From the NCBI GenBank assembly GCA_002720865.1, contig PBIO01000013.1, positions 1 through 64,000 on the forward strand: a DNA stretch of 64,000 nucleotides, read 5' to 3'. The notes under the pieces were generated by a model, which was not told the DNA's origin, searched no databases, and saw only the letters and a program-made list of their open reading frames with translations. A program made the position numbers and the translations under genes. Below are positions 43,752 to 53,021 of the stretch, one piece after another (position 1 is the stretch's first letter; each line of letters opens with the position of its first letter). Source of the stretch: Halobacteriovorax sp. (GTDB lineage: Bacteria > Bdellovibrionota > Bacteriovoracia > Bacteriovoracales > Bacteriovoracaceae).

Positions 43752-44422
43752 TAGCAGTCATCTCCATAAAATGATGAATCTGTTGTTGCAACACCGGGGT
43801 CATTATTCGATACTTCATGAGGCCCTGAAATAGGTGCTTCAAGTTTTTCATTCTCTTGAAGACTTCTAATATCGCCTGTTTCTCCAAGCCTATTTTCAGA
43901 AACTCCCCGCTGTTGTACAAATTCGGTTTGTACTGCATCATCATCTGAATATTCTTCACCAGTTGGGCCAATTGGTTTGATATTAATTTGTCCCTTACGT
44001 GCCTGCTTGCCTACTAATTTCACGCCAGTTTTATGTTCAACTTGGCCGTAGACATTTTTATCGGCAATTACAGACGTTATCTCAAAAAACATTGCACCGT
44101 AACTAAAATAATCACCTTGCAAAACCTTTATCTCTTTATCTAGTAAGTCTCTAGAATGCAGATATATTTCAATTGTAGCAATTTCTTCACTGCCAAATTG
44201 GTTCGTTCTAATAACTTCTGGCTGCCAGTCAACCAGCGCATCGATTTCGATTGGTGGATTAAAAATCTTTTCCGGAGCTTCTTCATATACATCATGTACA
44301 TTAGTTAGATCTTCCCTAACCTTGTAATAAAAGATTTTTTGACCAATAATATCTTTTGTAACTTCTTTTGTTAGATCAGATATATAGTCAATCTCTCGTG
44401 GTGTTATGAATAGACGTGCCAT
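43751..44422 (-). CDS. Neck protein (gp14-like)
   Basis: 223 residues. A beta-rich core (FNPPIEIDALVDWQPEV, IATIEIYLHSRDL, GDYFSYGAMFFEITSVI) resembles T4 gp14, a neck protein that joins head and tail, and is followed by a polar tail ending in SSFYGDDC. It lies between the gp13-like and gp15-like genes, the T4 order. The ribosome site is weak. Confidence 0.6.
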   Translation of the reverse strand: MARLFITPREIDYISDLTKEVTKDIIGQKIFYYKVREDLTNVHDVYEEAPEKIFNPPIEIDALVDWQPEVIRTNQFGSEEIATIEIYLHSRDLLDKEIKVLQGDYFSYGAMFFEITSVIADKNVYGQVEHKTGVKLVGKQARKGQINIKPIGPTGEEYSDDDAVQTEFVQQRGVSENRLGETGDIRSLQENEKLEAPISGPHEVSNNDPGVATTDSSFYGDDC

Positions 44423-44432
44423 TTAAAATCCG

Positions 44433-45629
44433 TTAACCAACTATTATTGCCTTGCCACCAGGAACCGGAATATGTCTTAGAATTTTCTGCATACTCTCAA
44501 CAGCCGAGGCCTCATCCTCAATCATTTTGCTGTATGTTAATTTAGTTAGCATTTCATTAAGGCTAGTTTTTAAGTTTGATTGTTCTTCTCTGCCCTGCGA
44601 TATAAGGTCAGACCCATTTAAACTAAGATCTCCTCCAGGAATAGGCACTGAAGAAAATTTAGACCTGATTAGTCCTAACATTTCTTTGCAGGCAGCTAAT
44701 GTATATTGTCTGACCCATTGGCGGCCCATGCTATTCACATTTTGAAATCTTAGATTCCCGTATGGAATATTAGACAAGTTACTGACACCATATATCTGGG
44801 CGTCTGGATAGCTGGGGTTAAACGGATTGGGACTAAATGCAATTCGCATCCACAACTTTTTAGGATTTGATTGGGTAGGTCGGGGAAAAACCCTAATTTT
44901 TGTACCAGAAATTCTGTAACTATAATTTGATCTTCTTACCCTATTAGATATATCCATTTGTCCTGCTCGAAGAATATCTTCAAAGACTGGTAGCACATAG
45001 AATACTGTTTCTGGGGTAAATGATTCAAAGCTAAATTCATTGTTAAGATAATTTATTGCAGATGTTGTATCAAAGAATCTATATGCAGCCTGAGGTGAAA
45101 AATGGTATACATCAAGAATCTTTATTTTTGTCTGGGGATCATTTTGTGCGCTGTCAAATAATGCATCACCGTTCTCGTCTTTAAGCTCAGAATATATATC
45201 ATAATCTTGTTGATCTTGTACTAACTGAATAGATCCTGACATCGTGTTATATGATCCACCTATGCCGGCTTCCATCGCATATGGCTCTGCGCGGCGTAAT
45301 AAAAATTCTAAATTTTCAAGTGGAAATAGCTGTTCTTTTCCATGGGGGCCTACATCATATGATCCAGACATATTGCTGCCAGTAGGAAATCCTAGCAGGT
45401 TCATTAAGTGAGACTCTGCCTGAAATTCGTTAACAATCTTGCCATATTCTAAAAATGATTCTTCAAAACATGTCCAAATTTGTTTTTTTGTTAGCTCTAC
45501 GCTTAGTATGTCATCCCCAAGCTTTCTTTTAACAAAAGTAACTAATGCATCGGCCTCAAATTGAAATGAAGCGTCGTCATCAAAGAAACCAAAAGGAGTC
45601 GGATTAAGTGTGTTTATAAATGATGCCAT
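44433..45629 (-). CDS. Neck protein (gp13-like)
   Basis: 398 residues. A helical N-terminus (LVTFVKRKLGDDILSVELTK, CFEESFLEYGKIVNEFQ) is typical of the head-completion/neck proteins that cap the portal. The C-terminus (QWVRQYTLAACKEMLGLIRS, then SKFSSVPIPGG) is like cyanophage and T4 gp13 relatives. It follows the major capsid gene after a strong terminator, with an ATATTTA element 30 bases before the start. Confidence 0.6.
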   Translation of the reverse strand: MASFINTLNPTPFGFFDDDASFQFEADALVTFVKRKLGDDILSVELTKKQIWTCFEESFLEYGKIVNEFQAESHLMNLLGFPTGSNMSGSYDVGPHGKEQLFPLENLEFLLRRAEPYAMEAGIGGSYNTMSGSIQLVQDQQDYDIYSELKDENGDALFDSAQNDPQTKIKILDVYHFSPQAAYRFFDTTSAINYLNNEFSFESFTPETVFYVLPVFEDILRAGQMDISNRVRRSNYSYRISGTKIRVFPRPTQSNPKKLWMRIAFSPNPFNPSYPDAQIYGVSNLSNIPYGNLRFQNVNSMGRQWVRQYTLAACKEMLGLIRSKFSSVPIPGGDLSLNGSDLISQGREEQSNLKTSLNEMLTKLTYSKMIEDEASAVESMQKILRHIPVPGGKAIIVG

Positions 45630-45741
45630 TAAGATACTCCGATTCGCTAAATCACTAATAAATATGTAGCTTCGACTATGGTTGACAGAACCAACTCAAT
45701 AAGCGGCTCAAGAATATCATAAGAATGAAAAAAAAGTAGAT

Positions 45742-45774
45742 AAAACAAAAGCGGCTCCTAAAAAGGAGCCGCTT
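45742..45774 (-). terminator. Rho-independent terminator after the major capsid gene
   Basis: AAGCGGCTCCT (45764-45774 read on the minus strand) pairs with AGGAGCCGCTT (45749-45759), followed in gene direction by TTTTGTTTT. Confidence 0.88.
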
Positions 45775-45798
45775 GGAAGGTTGGTTTTAAACTATCTG

Positions 45799-47664
45799 TT
45801 AGATAACGTCAAGATCTAGAACCGTAACTGTACCGTAGAAGTCAGCACGAACCATCTTCTTACCATACCGGGTCATTACGCCCTTACGAGGAGTGAAATC
45901 CTCAGGAGCGAAAATAGTCGGTGTGACAATCAATGGAACATATGGCGCGTAGACGTAACCGGTCTCAAGGTAGCTTCCACCCTTATACCCAACAAGAATC
46001 TTGTTGCGTGGGAAGTAAGGATCCTTGTAAACCGTAAAGCGGTTACTAAGTGTACCCACCTTCTCAGCACCAAGACTCATTGGGGCACCAACCTGACCAT
46101 CGCCGTCAAGGCTATAGGAAGGCCGGTAAAGGACGGAAGACTCAAGGATGGTAGCCACATCAGGACCAACAACCATGAAGTTCGCCGAACCCCTAAGGGT
46201 CTTACGGTGGATTGTATTTGCACAATCAATTACAGTCTCAGTAAGAGTCTCATACCACTCGCGGACGGTACCAGTAAACTGTGGACCAGGGGCACCGGCA
46301 GGAGTCTGGGTCTGGAAGACCTCAGCGCCGGAATTCTTATTAACAAACTTACCAGGTGCGCGACTCCAGAAGAGATTAGCACCAGAAGCCGAGGTAAGAA
46401 GATCGTTGAGGATTTCACGGTCAAGCTCTAGAGCAATCTGCTCAGAGAGAATCTGCGTAAGCTCAACCTCTGCATCAAGGCTGTGATAAGCGTTAAGATC
46501 CTGTGCAAGTTCCGGACTCCAACGAGCTCGTAACTTACGAGTTACTGCGGTAACAGCAATTGATTCAATCTTGATATCAATTTCTGGAATCTCAGGGGAA
46601 GGCTCAGTATCAAAATCTGATTCAAAGGATGGTACAACCAAACTATCACCAGAATCGCCAGATGCTCTTGTAGGAGCCTGAACAAATGATACTGCCATGC
46701 CAGCTGCTTGAGTAGCGGTATCGCCAACAATTACCAAAAGCTCGTCTCCGCTCATTGCATTTGGCGTCCACGGATTCGTAAGATTGCTTGGATCCCAATC
46801 ACCACGCTGATTAAGGCGTCGGATATTTTGGATACTAGTACCATGCTCTTGTAAGCCTCCTGGAAGTGCGCCTGCATCAGCATGCCCATGAACTGCAAAA
46901 TCCTTAATCATTGTTTTGTCTGCACGATTGAAATCGGAACCAGATATATCAATAATCAAGGCGCTGAAACCCTCACCGTCGTCGTCGATCGATGCTAGGA
47001 CAGCAGGATCAAATTGAAGCAGTTTGGCATCTTTACCAGCACTATCAAGTGTAGCACCATCAACGAATGCACCGTTTGTAGCACCATGAGCGCCACAAGA
47101 AACTCCGGCTGTTACGGTTACATTCTCATGTACTCGAGAATAACCGCTACCAGCAAGATTGTACATACCACCGAGAGCATCAGAACCAGCCTGAATGTTT
47201 CCTACAGGCGAGCTATAAATAGATGCACCCGCTGAGTATGTATGTGTTCCATCAGCTGGTGTTCCGCCTGTTGGACTTGCACTTGCACCGACGTTTGAGC
47301 CGTATGTATAGTCAAGATAGAAAAGAAGCCCACTGGGGAGGCTCATTGGTTGAATAGAAACGAGCTCGTTTGCTACTAGGCCACCGAATACACGGCGAAC
47401 GATTGGGAACGCAATATTGGTAAAACCACGAATATCACCACTAGCAACGCCAGTGCCGCTACCATCACCAAGTGAGTTAGCCTCTCGTAGCTGCTGTGCA
47501 GCCTGGTTTTCGAGTAGCATAGCCATATTTTCACGATATACGCTATCCAGACCACGAAGCAAACCAGTACGAGACCACTTTTCCACCAAGCGGCGGTTAG
47601 CCGTTCCAAGATGTCGCTGGCGAATTCCTTCGGTCAGCTGTTCTAAAGTAAAAGTCTTCGACAT
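45799..47664 (-). CDS. Major capsid protein precursor (gp23-like)
   Basis: 621 residues against 521 for T4 gp23. The helical N-terminal 61 residues look like the gp23 delta peptide, with a T4-type LxE cleavage site at LRE61|ANSLG, almost the same place as in gp23 (E65). The HK97-like core follows: FTNIAFPIVRRVFGGLVANE, KLRARWSPELAQDLNAYHSLD, ELDREILNDLL, FMVVGPDVATIL and KILVGYKGG. The extra length is a variable insertion around 115-340. The prohead protease at 52398-53021 would cleave it. It has its own terminator, fitting very high expression. Confidence 0.92.
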   Translation of the reverse strand: MSKTFTLEQLTEGIRQRHLGTANRRLVEKWSRTGLLRGLDSVYRENMAMLLENQAAQQLREANSLGDGSGTGVASGDIRGFTNIAFPIVRRVFGGLVANELVSIQPMSLPSGLLFYLDYTYGSNVGASASPTGGTPADGTHTYSAGASIYSSPVGNIQAGSDALGGMYNLAGSGYSRVHENVTVTAGVSCGAHGATNGAFVDGATLDSAGKDAKLLQFDPAVLASIDDDGEGFSALIIDISGSDFNRADKTMIKDFAVHGHADAGALPGGLQEHGTSIQNIRRLNQRGDWDPSNLTNPWTPNAMSGDELLVIVGDTATQAAGMAVSFVQAPTRASGDSGDSLVVPSFESDFDTEPSPEIPEIDIKIESIAVTAVTRKLRARWSPELAQDLNAYHSLDAEVELTQILSEQIALELDREILNDLLTSASGANLFWSRAPGKFVNKNSGAEVFQTQTPAGAPGPQFTGTVREWYETLTETVIDCANTIHRKTLRGSANFMVVGPDVATILESSVLYRPSYSLDGDGQVGAPMSLGAEKVGTLSNRFTVYKDPYFPRNKILVGYKGGSYLETGYVYAPYVPLIVTPTIFAPEDFTPRKGVMTRYGKKMVRADFYGTVTVLDLDVI

Positions 47665-47707
47665 TGTTAAATTCTCCTATTTGTTGTGTTAGACATATTA
47701 AATGCGT

Positions 47708-49534
47708 CTACTTTTTAATTCCCGCTAGAACTTGCCAGCGGTTATCTGCCTCAACACCACTTTTGGCCGGAGCTGCCGACCGGGTTGATCTGGAAGACGA
47801 ACCTGAAGTTCGAATACGACTCTCTTTTAACGTTGACGCTGAACGTCGTTGGAGTGAGGAAGTTAGGCTCTTATAAAGGAGCTTGGCTTCTCTAAGTGTC
47901 TTTGCCTCATCGAGAGCTTGGACAACTTGTCGCTGTTGTTTTGCCGTAATATTACGATTCTGCATAAGCTTATTTGCATAAAGCAACTTCGCATTAAACA
48001 GATTCATCTCAGAAAGCTGTGAACGCAGAGTCTTTACGGCCTTAGCGTATTCTGCTAGCTTCTTCTTAAGAGCTCGATTAGTCCGGCTCTCATTGGTCCT
48101 GTTTCTGCGCCGGCGCCGGGTCTCAGCAACAGCAGCAGCTGCGCTTCCGCTAGCGGCGGTCACACTCCCTAGCTCATCAGCTAAGGCATTTAAAAGCGTA
48201 TCTTCATCGACATCAACGAATGCTTCATCATCGACATCACCACCACCAAATGCATCGGCAGTCTGTGATGGATCATCTACACCAGATGTCTCTTCTCGAA
48301 TGTGGCGACGGCGAGTGCGGCTAGTTTCTTTAAGCTTCTTCATCCGGCGTAGTTCACTACGAAGCATAGCCTCATCAATCTCTACAACATCAGACTCATC
48401 AACTTCATCAACCTCGTCGACTTCATCGAATTCGTACATTCCCTCTCCGAGGTCAAAGTCATCGTCTCCACCCTCTTCTTCAGGGGCTTCCTCACCGACT
48501 TCGGCTTCTTCATCGCCACCCTCTTCTTCAGAAGGCTCTTCGATTTCGAGGTCTATATCTAAATCAGCAAGAACATCCTCTACTGTTTCTGCTTCATCCT
48601 CTTCAGGCGTTAGGGTCAGCACGGCATCCAACTCAGCAAGTTCTAACCGATCTGACTCAAAAAGCCTTGCAAATTTACTGTTACGGCTATTTGACATTAT
48701 TTTCATCTCCTTAATAATTGCAATTGCACGTTGACGGAGCCGACTTGAACTTGACTCTCCTTCACTAAATATTACGTGTCCTTTCAAACTTCCCACTTCT
48801 TTTAACAACTTTATGTAATAATTGCGCATAATCTCTCTCTGGGAGGAACTTAGTTTCCTTCCTTCGAATGCCTCAATTATACGTTTAAAGTTACTAACCT
48901 TATTTCCCAACTTATATATTTTTTTCTCAAGAACTACTCGTTGGGAAGTTTGCTCTCTTTTCCGCAACAAAAGCGCAAGCGCCTCAGCTATTGGTTCATC
49001 AAGCAACAAATCTTCTTCTCCGTCATCTTCTGCGCTTTCTTCATCAGAAGTAGCAAGGTCAATATTAACCTTGCTTGTGTCGACGTTAACACCACCGTCT
49101 GAAGAAACTTGTACATCAACATCAGCACCAACAGGAACTGTAAGTGATGGGCCGGTCTCATCAGCATCTAATTGCACCCCAGAATCATCAAGGCCGGACA
49201 TATCCGGGTCTAAAGCATCTGTGGAACTTAAATCATCTAAATTGATTGTCATCATCTCTGTATCGCCAGTACCATCAGTTGGCGAGTCAGTCCCTGCAGG
49301 ACCCTCAGGCGATGCCAAAGTCTCTGTGTCATCTGACAACCCTAAATCATCTAATTCTAGATCTTCAGATTCACCAGATTCTTCACTGCTGTCCTCCCCT
49401 AATAACTCACGCTCAATCATGCGCCGAATTTTTGGAGTAACTGCATCTATGATTCTATTTTTTGCATTACGTTCAGCCATCTCTTTTAACTGTTTGGCTT
49501 CGGCTATTGCTTCATGATATAGGCTAGCTGACAT
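47708..49534 (-). CDS. Prohead scaffold / core protein (gp22-like)
   Basis: 608 residues from the ATG at 49534, which has a GGAG site 7 bases upstream; an upstream GTG at 49570 lies within the promoter-like ATATTTA region. It is extremely acidic in the middle, with runs such as EEGGDEEAEVGEEAPEEEGG and tandem DEVDEVDEVDES. Basic helices lie at both ends (NAKNRIIDAVTPKIRRMIER near the N-terminus, many Arg near the C-terminus). High charge, helix propensity and location just upstream of the capsid gene support a scaffold. It would be digested by the gp21-like protease. The C-terminus is Arg/Ser-rich and could contact the capsid. Confidence 0.75.
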   Translation of the reverse strand: MSASLYHEAIAEAKQLKEMAERNAKNRIIDAVTPKIRRMIERELLGEDSSEESGESEDLELDDLGLSDDTETLASPEGPAGTDSPTDGTGDTEMMTINLDDLSSTDALDPDMSGLDDSGVQLDADETGPSLTVPVGADVDVQVSSDGGVNVDTSKVNIDLATSDEESAEDDGEEDLLLDEPIAEALALLLRKREQTSQRVVLEKKIYKLGNKVSNFKRIIEAFEGRKLSSSQREIMRNYYIKLLKEVGSLKGHVIFSEGESSSSRLRQRAIAIIKEMKIMSNSRNSKFARLFESDRLELAELDAVLTLTPEEDEAETVEDVLADLDIDLEIEEPSEEEGGDEEAEVGEEAPEEEGGDDDFDLGEGMYEFDEVDEVDEVDESDVVEIDEAMLRSELRRMKKLKETSRTRRRHIREETSGVDDPSQTADAFGGGDVDDEAFVDVDEDTLLNALADELGSVTAASGSAAAAVAETRRRRRNRTNESRTNRALKKKLAEYAKAVKTLRSQLSEMNLFNAKLLYANKLMQNRNITAKQQRQVVQALDEAKTLREAKLLYKSLTSSLQRRSASTLKESRIRTSGSSSRSTRSAAPAKSGVEADNRWQVLAGIKK

Positions 49535-49605
49535 AAATTTCTCCCGTGTATCCATTAAATATATCGTCACGTGTAAAAGTTACATATCAGACATCATAAC
49601 GATTA

Positions 49606-50208
49606 CTATAATTCCTTCTCGGTTTCTTGTTGATAAAAGATATTGGCTATTAATTTCCTGAGATCTTTAATCGTTAACTCATCATCTGATGTTAAATTTT
49701 CTAATTCGTATACTGGGTCATCTTCAACGACGTCAACATGCACAGGCTTAGACCACCCTATCTTGCTACCGGTTGGCCGGCCACTTGGATGATAGCCTGG
49801 TGGATGGAAATTGGCAGGGGATGCGCCCCCACCAGCGGAGGCAGTTCTTTTTTTATAAAGGTCAGGAATAGGACTTAACCCAGTTGATATCCCTTGTGCA
49901 CGTTCTTTCAATTTATTATTACCTGCCACAAAATAAAATGGATCTCCGCTTGCTGCATCTAAATAATCTACTGGATTGTAACCAATGTTAACCATCTTAA
50001 CAAACAAATCTATATCATCATCATCGATAGGTAAATCTATATCATCATCTAATTCTATATCATCATCAATATAAGGAAAAACGCCCTGCAGTTGGCGGGG
50101 CGTTTGAAATTTAGGCTCCAGGATTCCGTACCCTAGACCTTTGCGGTCATCATAGGATCCTATGCCTTGTTTATATCCTTGTAATTTTGCGTCTTGTCTT
50201 TTAGGCAT
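49606..50208 (-). CDS. Hypothetical head-region protein
   Basis: 200 residues, unknown. Acidic Asp repeats (DDDIELDDDIDLPIDDDDID, about 47-66) are followed by a Gly/Pro/Ser-rich part and an acidic helical C-terminus. It lies between other small unknown genes and the scaffold gene. A core or internal head protein is possible by context. Confidence 0.5.
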   Translation of the reverse strand: MPKRQDAKLQGYKQGIGSYDDRKGLGYGILEPKFQTPRQLQGVFPYIDDDIELDDDIDLPIDDDDIDLFVKMVNIGYNPVDYLDAASGDPFYFVAGNNKLKERAQGISTGLSPIPDLYKKRTASAGGGASPANFHPPGYHPSGRPTGSKIGWSKPVHVDVVEDDPVYELENLTSDDELTIKDLRKLIANIFYQQETEKEL

Positions 50209-50223
50209 ATTCTGGCCACCTTA

Positions 50224-50763
50224 TCAACCGGTAGGAGAAGAACCTAATATATAATCATTGACAGTAAACGTATCAATCTTTGCAGAAGAGCGGGCAGGTG
50301 ACAATACTGCACCTTCCCCAGAGCCCGGTGTTGATGCGGATGGCACAGCTTTCTCCATCCAGGCAGGAGGAGAAGACATTGCATCCCACGGGCTGCCGGC
50401 AGGGGCTGATGCTGCGACATTCGGGCCCCACGGACTACCAGGATCAGAATTTCCACCAGTTTTAAAAGCGGTGTTTACATCACCGTAATTAAAATTACTA
50501 GCATGTGCGGCAAACTCTCGACTATAATCAGCCATTCCCCAATGTGCTAATGCACCGGGGCCTTGAGGGGCCCCATCAATTACCAATTTCTGAAAATTGA
50601 CTAGAAGATCTTTTCGACCGTTATCACTGGTAATCCATTTGGGTGTATTAGGAAAACATGCCGTCAAAGATGCCTTATTTGATCTAGATATCCCGCTAAT
50701 TGGGCCAAGGCCGCCATCAGCACCTGGTCTGGTGTCTACCGTATTTTGACCTGCTGAAGGCAT
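50224..50763 (-). CDS. Hypothetical head-region protein
   Basis: 179 residues, Gly/Pro/Ser/Ala-rich, probably extended or disordered, with a short conserved-looking segment around 45-90 (KWITSDNGRKDLLVNFQKLV). No family is recognised. It shares low-complexity character with the 159-residue neighbour. It is followed 15 bases later by the next gene. Confidence 0.5.
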   Translation of the reverse strand: MPSAGQNTVDTRPGADGGLGPISGISRSNKASLTACFPNTPKWITSDNGRKDLLVNFQKLVIDGAPQGPGALAHWGMADYSREFAAHASNFNYGDVNTAFKTGGNSDPGSPWGPNVAASAPAGSPWDAMSSPPAWMEKAVPSASTPGSGEGAVLSPARSSAKIDTFTVNDYILGSSPTG

Positions 50764-50777
50764 TCAAGAATCCTTTA

Positions 50778-51257
50778 TTAGCTTGGCTGGCTTTTTCCAA
50801 ACCCATAATCACCAAGCGTCTGGCCAGATTGAGCTTTCGAAGAGGTTTTTGGATTTAATTGTGATCCAACACCAGAGCCCCATGTATCGCTCGGCGTTTC
50901 TCCATAACCTTTAGGCGCCTCGCCTTGTTTTGTTGGGTCTAGGCCGTTTCCTTCTCCAGGACTTGTTGGATTAGGCATCCAAGCGCTAGCAGGAAGACCG
51001 CCGCCGCCGGTTTCTACATCGCCGAAATCTGGGGCATCAGCATAATCTCTGCTAAAAACGCCAAAAGTATGTCCTTGATCGTTGACCGTTCCATCCAAAA
51101 CATTTTTTTGATAATCATCTTCTACGCTTTCTTTTGTAAGCGACCCATCATGGATAGGGCTAGAAGAATATATATCTGACATACTTTGTGATGCAGACTT
51201 GCCTAATGACCGATCTGTTACAACTGCTTCAACAGTTACTTGCTTATGTGTAGGCAT
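50778..51257 (-). CDS. Hypothetical head-region protein
   Basis: 159 residues, Gly/Ser/Asp-rich and probably disordered, with no recognised domain. It starts at an ATG with AAGGAG. The cluster position between prohead protease and scaffold suggests a virion or core component. Confidence 0.5.
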   Translation of the reverse strand: MPTHKQVTVEAVVTDRSLGKSASQSMSDIYSSSPIHDGSLTKESVEDDYQKNVLDGTVNDQGHTFGVFSRDYADAPDFGDVETGGGGLPASAWMPNPTSPGEGNGLDPTKQGEAPKGYGETPSDTWGSGVGSQLNPKTSSKAQSGQTLGDYGFGKSQPS

Positions 51258-51280
51258 TTAATATCTCCTTAAATTTAAAT

Positions 51281-51568
51281 TTATAGTTTTCTTAAAACTT
51301 TTCTACGGAGCTTCTTTCTGGCCTCATTTACTTTTGCTGCTCTGCGTTGCAAACGCTTCATTTCAACTTTAAGCACCTTAAGGTGGTCTAAATCTTTTTC
51401 AAGAGCACCTGCTTGCTCATCAGCATCTAATTCTTGAGCATCAACCTTCTCAGGATCATCCTTACCTTGCTCCAGTGTTTCCAAGCGGATTCTGCGGGCC
51501 AGTTTTCTTTTTTCTTCTAGCACCAAACGCCGTAGCATTTTAGGGGTTAACTTTCGTACATTCGCCAT
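51281..51568 (-). CDS. Small basic coiled-coil protein, possible prohead core
   Basis: 95 residues, rich in Lys, Arg and Glu. An N-terminal basic helix (TPKMLRRLVLEEKRKLARRI) and a C-terminal basic helix (EARKKLRRKVLRKL) flank an acidic coiled-coil middle. No family is recognised. It could be an internal head or DNA-binding core protein, by composition and location. Confidence 0.55.
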   Translation of the reverse strand: MANVRKLTPKMLRRLVLEEKRKLARRIRLETLEQGKDDPEKVDAQELDADEQAGALEKDLDHLKVLKVEMKRLQRRAAKVNEARKKLRRKVLRKL

Positions 51569-51640
51569 GATTTTAGTCTCCTATTAATTTAAACAAAACG
51601 AAACGATTCTATTATACATATTTCGTTGATGGGATTTATT

Positions 51641-52051
51641 CTAATTACCTTCTGTTTTTTTAGCATCAGAAAATGCTAGCGCTGCCCAATTTTGTGCAGC
51701 CTCTCCAAATGTATCATCTACACTCTCGACCGACGGTGTATCAATAATATCTGATTTTACATTTGAGCGTGGCTCATGAACCTGTTGTTCTTGCAGTGTT
51801 GTTGCAGCTGTATCAGCAAAAATTGATGCCATAGTACTATCACTAGTTAATGCATTAACCGTTCTATTGACAGCACTTTCAAATTGCTTCGTAGGACGAG
51901 ACTGAGTTCGAGTAGTTGGGCGAGCCCTTAGATCTCTTGATTCTTTAAGTGCTGATGTACTTTGGCTTTGACCGGTAAGGCCTTCTTCTAGTATTTCAAC
52001 AAGACATTCCTTAACAATCGACTTAAGTTGGCTTCTAGATAATTTTGCCAT
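51641..52051 (-). CDS. Hypothetical head-region protein with N-terminal helix motif
   Basis: 136 residues. It starts MAKLSRSQLKSIVKECLVEI, an amphipathic helix, followed by a Ser/Thr/Arg-rich disordered part and a second helical stretch (QNWAALAFSDAK). The N-terminal helix resembles those of other small genes here and could serve as a capsid-targeting signal. It overlaps the upstream gene by one base. Confidence 0.5.
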   Translation of the reverse strand: MAKLSRSQLKSIVKECLVEILEEGLTGQSQSTSALKESRDLRARPTTRTQSRPTKQFESAVNRTVNALTSDSTMASIFADTAATTLQEQQVHEPRSNVKSDIIDTPSVESVDDTFGEAAQNWAALAFSDAKKTEGN

Positions 52052-52398
52052 TATGCAACACTTCCTAAATTATTCTGATCAATTGCAGGCAATGCCTTGG
52101 CAGGAATGCCTGTTACTTCTGCACAAACTGAAACTCCTCCGTCGTTGACAGTGACCTCTATTTGTTTACATTTTACTTCAAATCTGACCGGGGTTCCGTT
52201 GGGCAGTGTAAAGACACCGTCATTTAAATTACCAAAGGCGACTGAATTGTCATCCCCGGTGGAACAAACAACAACAGCACTAGTAACAAACTCTAGGTCA
52301 ACAGTGTAAGATGAGGTGTCAGACGTTATAAAAGGTACACCTGATGATTGAAATTCAGCGGTTGAACCTATTCCTGGCTTATGATAATTTAAAGGCAT
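52051..52398 (-). CDS. Small beta-rich protein next to the prohead protease
   Basis: 115 residues, beta-structured with DLEFVTSAVVVCSTGDDNSV and FTLPNGTPVRFEVKCKQIEV, a compact sandwich-like pattern. No family is recognised. It is coupled to the protease gene by a one-base overlap. A head decoration or outer capsid protein is possible. Confidence 0.5.
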   Translation of the reverse strand: MPLNYHKPGIGSTAEFQSSGVPFITSDTSSYTVDLEFVTSAVVVCSTGDDNSVAFGNLNDGVFTLPNGTPVRFEVKCKQIEVTVNDGGVSVCAEVTGIPAKALPAIDQNNLGSVA

Positions 52399-53021
52399 TA
52401 TTTATTCTCCCAATTCATGATATCGTTGAAAATCCTATCAATGCGATCTGACTTTGTAAAGAATTTATCCAGGTCCCCGCGTGAAACTAAAATATCCTTA
52501 CCTTCCTGCATCATAAAAGCGCCAGGGGTTGAAGGTTCCGAAACAAAATCCCAGCAAATTAATTGAAAATCGTCTTGTACTACCTGGTAGTCACCCTCTG
52601 ACCGGGTGGAGCCTACACCTCTTGATGATATCCCTAATGTAACACCAGCCTCAACAAGATTTTGGAGAATCTTTCCACATGGGGTATCTAATAATTCGAC
52701 AGTCCCCTTACATACATCACCCTCCATCCAGGCCTCTCGTATAATATGGGAAACATTCTTTAGCTCTACAACTGATGAATCTGGATGGTCACATTCTCCC
52801 AAGGCACGATTTTCTTTAATAAACTTTTGATAATTTCTTACTTCTCTTTCCAAAATAGTCCGTGGGTATATTCTGCCATTCTGGTTTAGTGTATCAGACT
52901 TTTGAAGAATCCCCTTCATAACAATCTTACCATCATTATTATCTCGGGATTCCTTAATCATATCTGGTGTGTATTCCCAAGGAGTCCACCCTGTAAGCAG
53001 CTTTAATTTCGGCTCAGCCAT
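52398..53021 (-). CDS. Prohead protease (gp21-like)
   Basis: 207 residues from the ATG at 53021, which has GGAG seven bases upstream; a GTG six bases earlier overlaps that site. It has the herpesvirus-assemblin/gp21 fold with catalytic His in ALGECDHPDSS and Ser in LGISSRGVGS, and N-terminal NGRIYPRTILEREV. It cleaves capsid, scaffold and core precursors at LxE-type sites. It lies between the portal region and the core genes, the T4 order, and overlaps the upstream stop. Confidence 0.88.
   Translation of the reverse strand: MAEPKLKLLTGWTPWEYTPDMIKESRDNNDGKIVMKGILQKSDTLNQNGRIYPRTILEREVRNYQKFIKENRALGECDHPDSSVVELKNVSHIIREAWMEGDVCKGTVELLDTPCGKILQNLVEAGVTLGISSRGVGSTRSEGDYQVVQDDFQLICWDFVSEPSTPGAFMMQEGKDILVSRGDLDKFFTKSDRIDRIFNDIMNWENK

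Noticed and set aside
48093-48734. Plus-strand open frame of 213 residues, Ser-rich
   Set aside because: It is the antisense of the acidic Glu/Asp-rich scaffold gene. Ser runs arise from complementing GA-rich codons; no ribosome site or domain.
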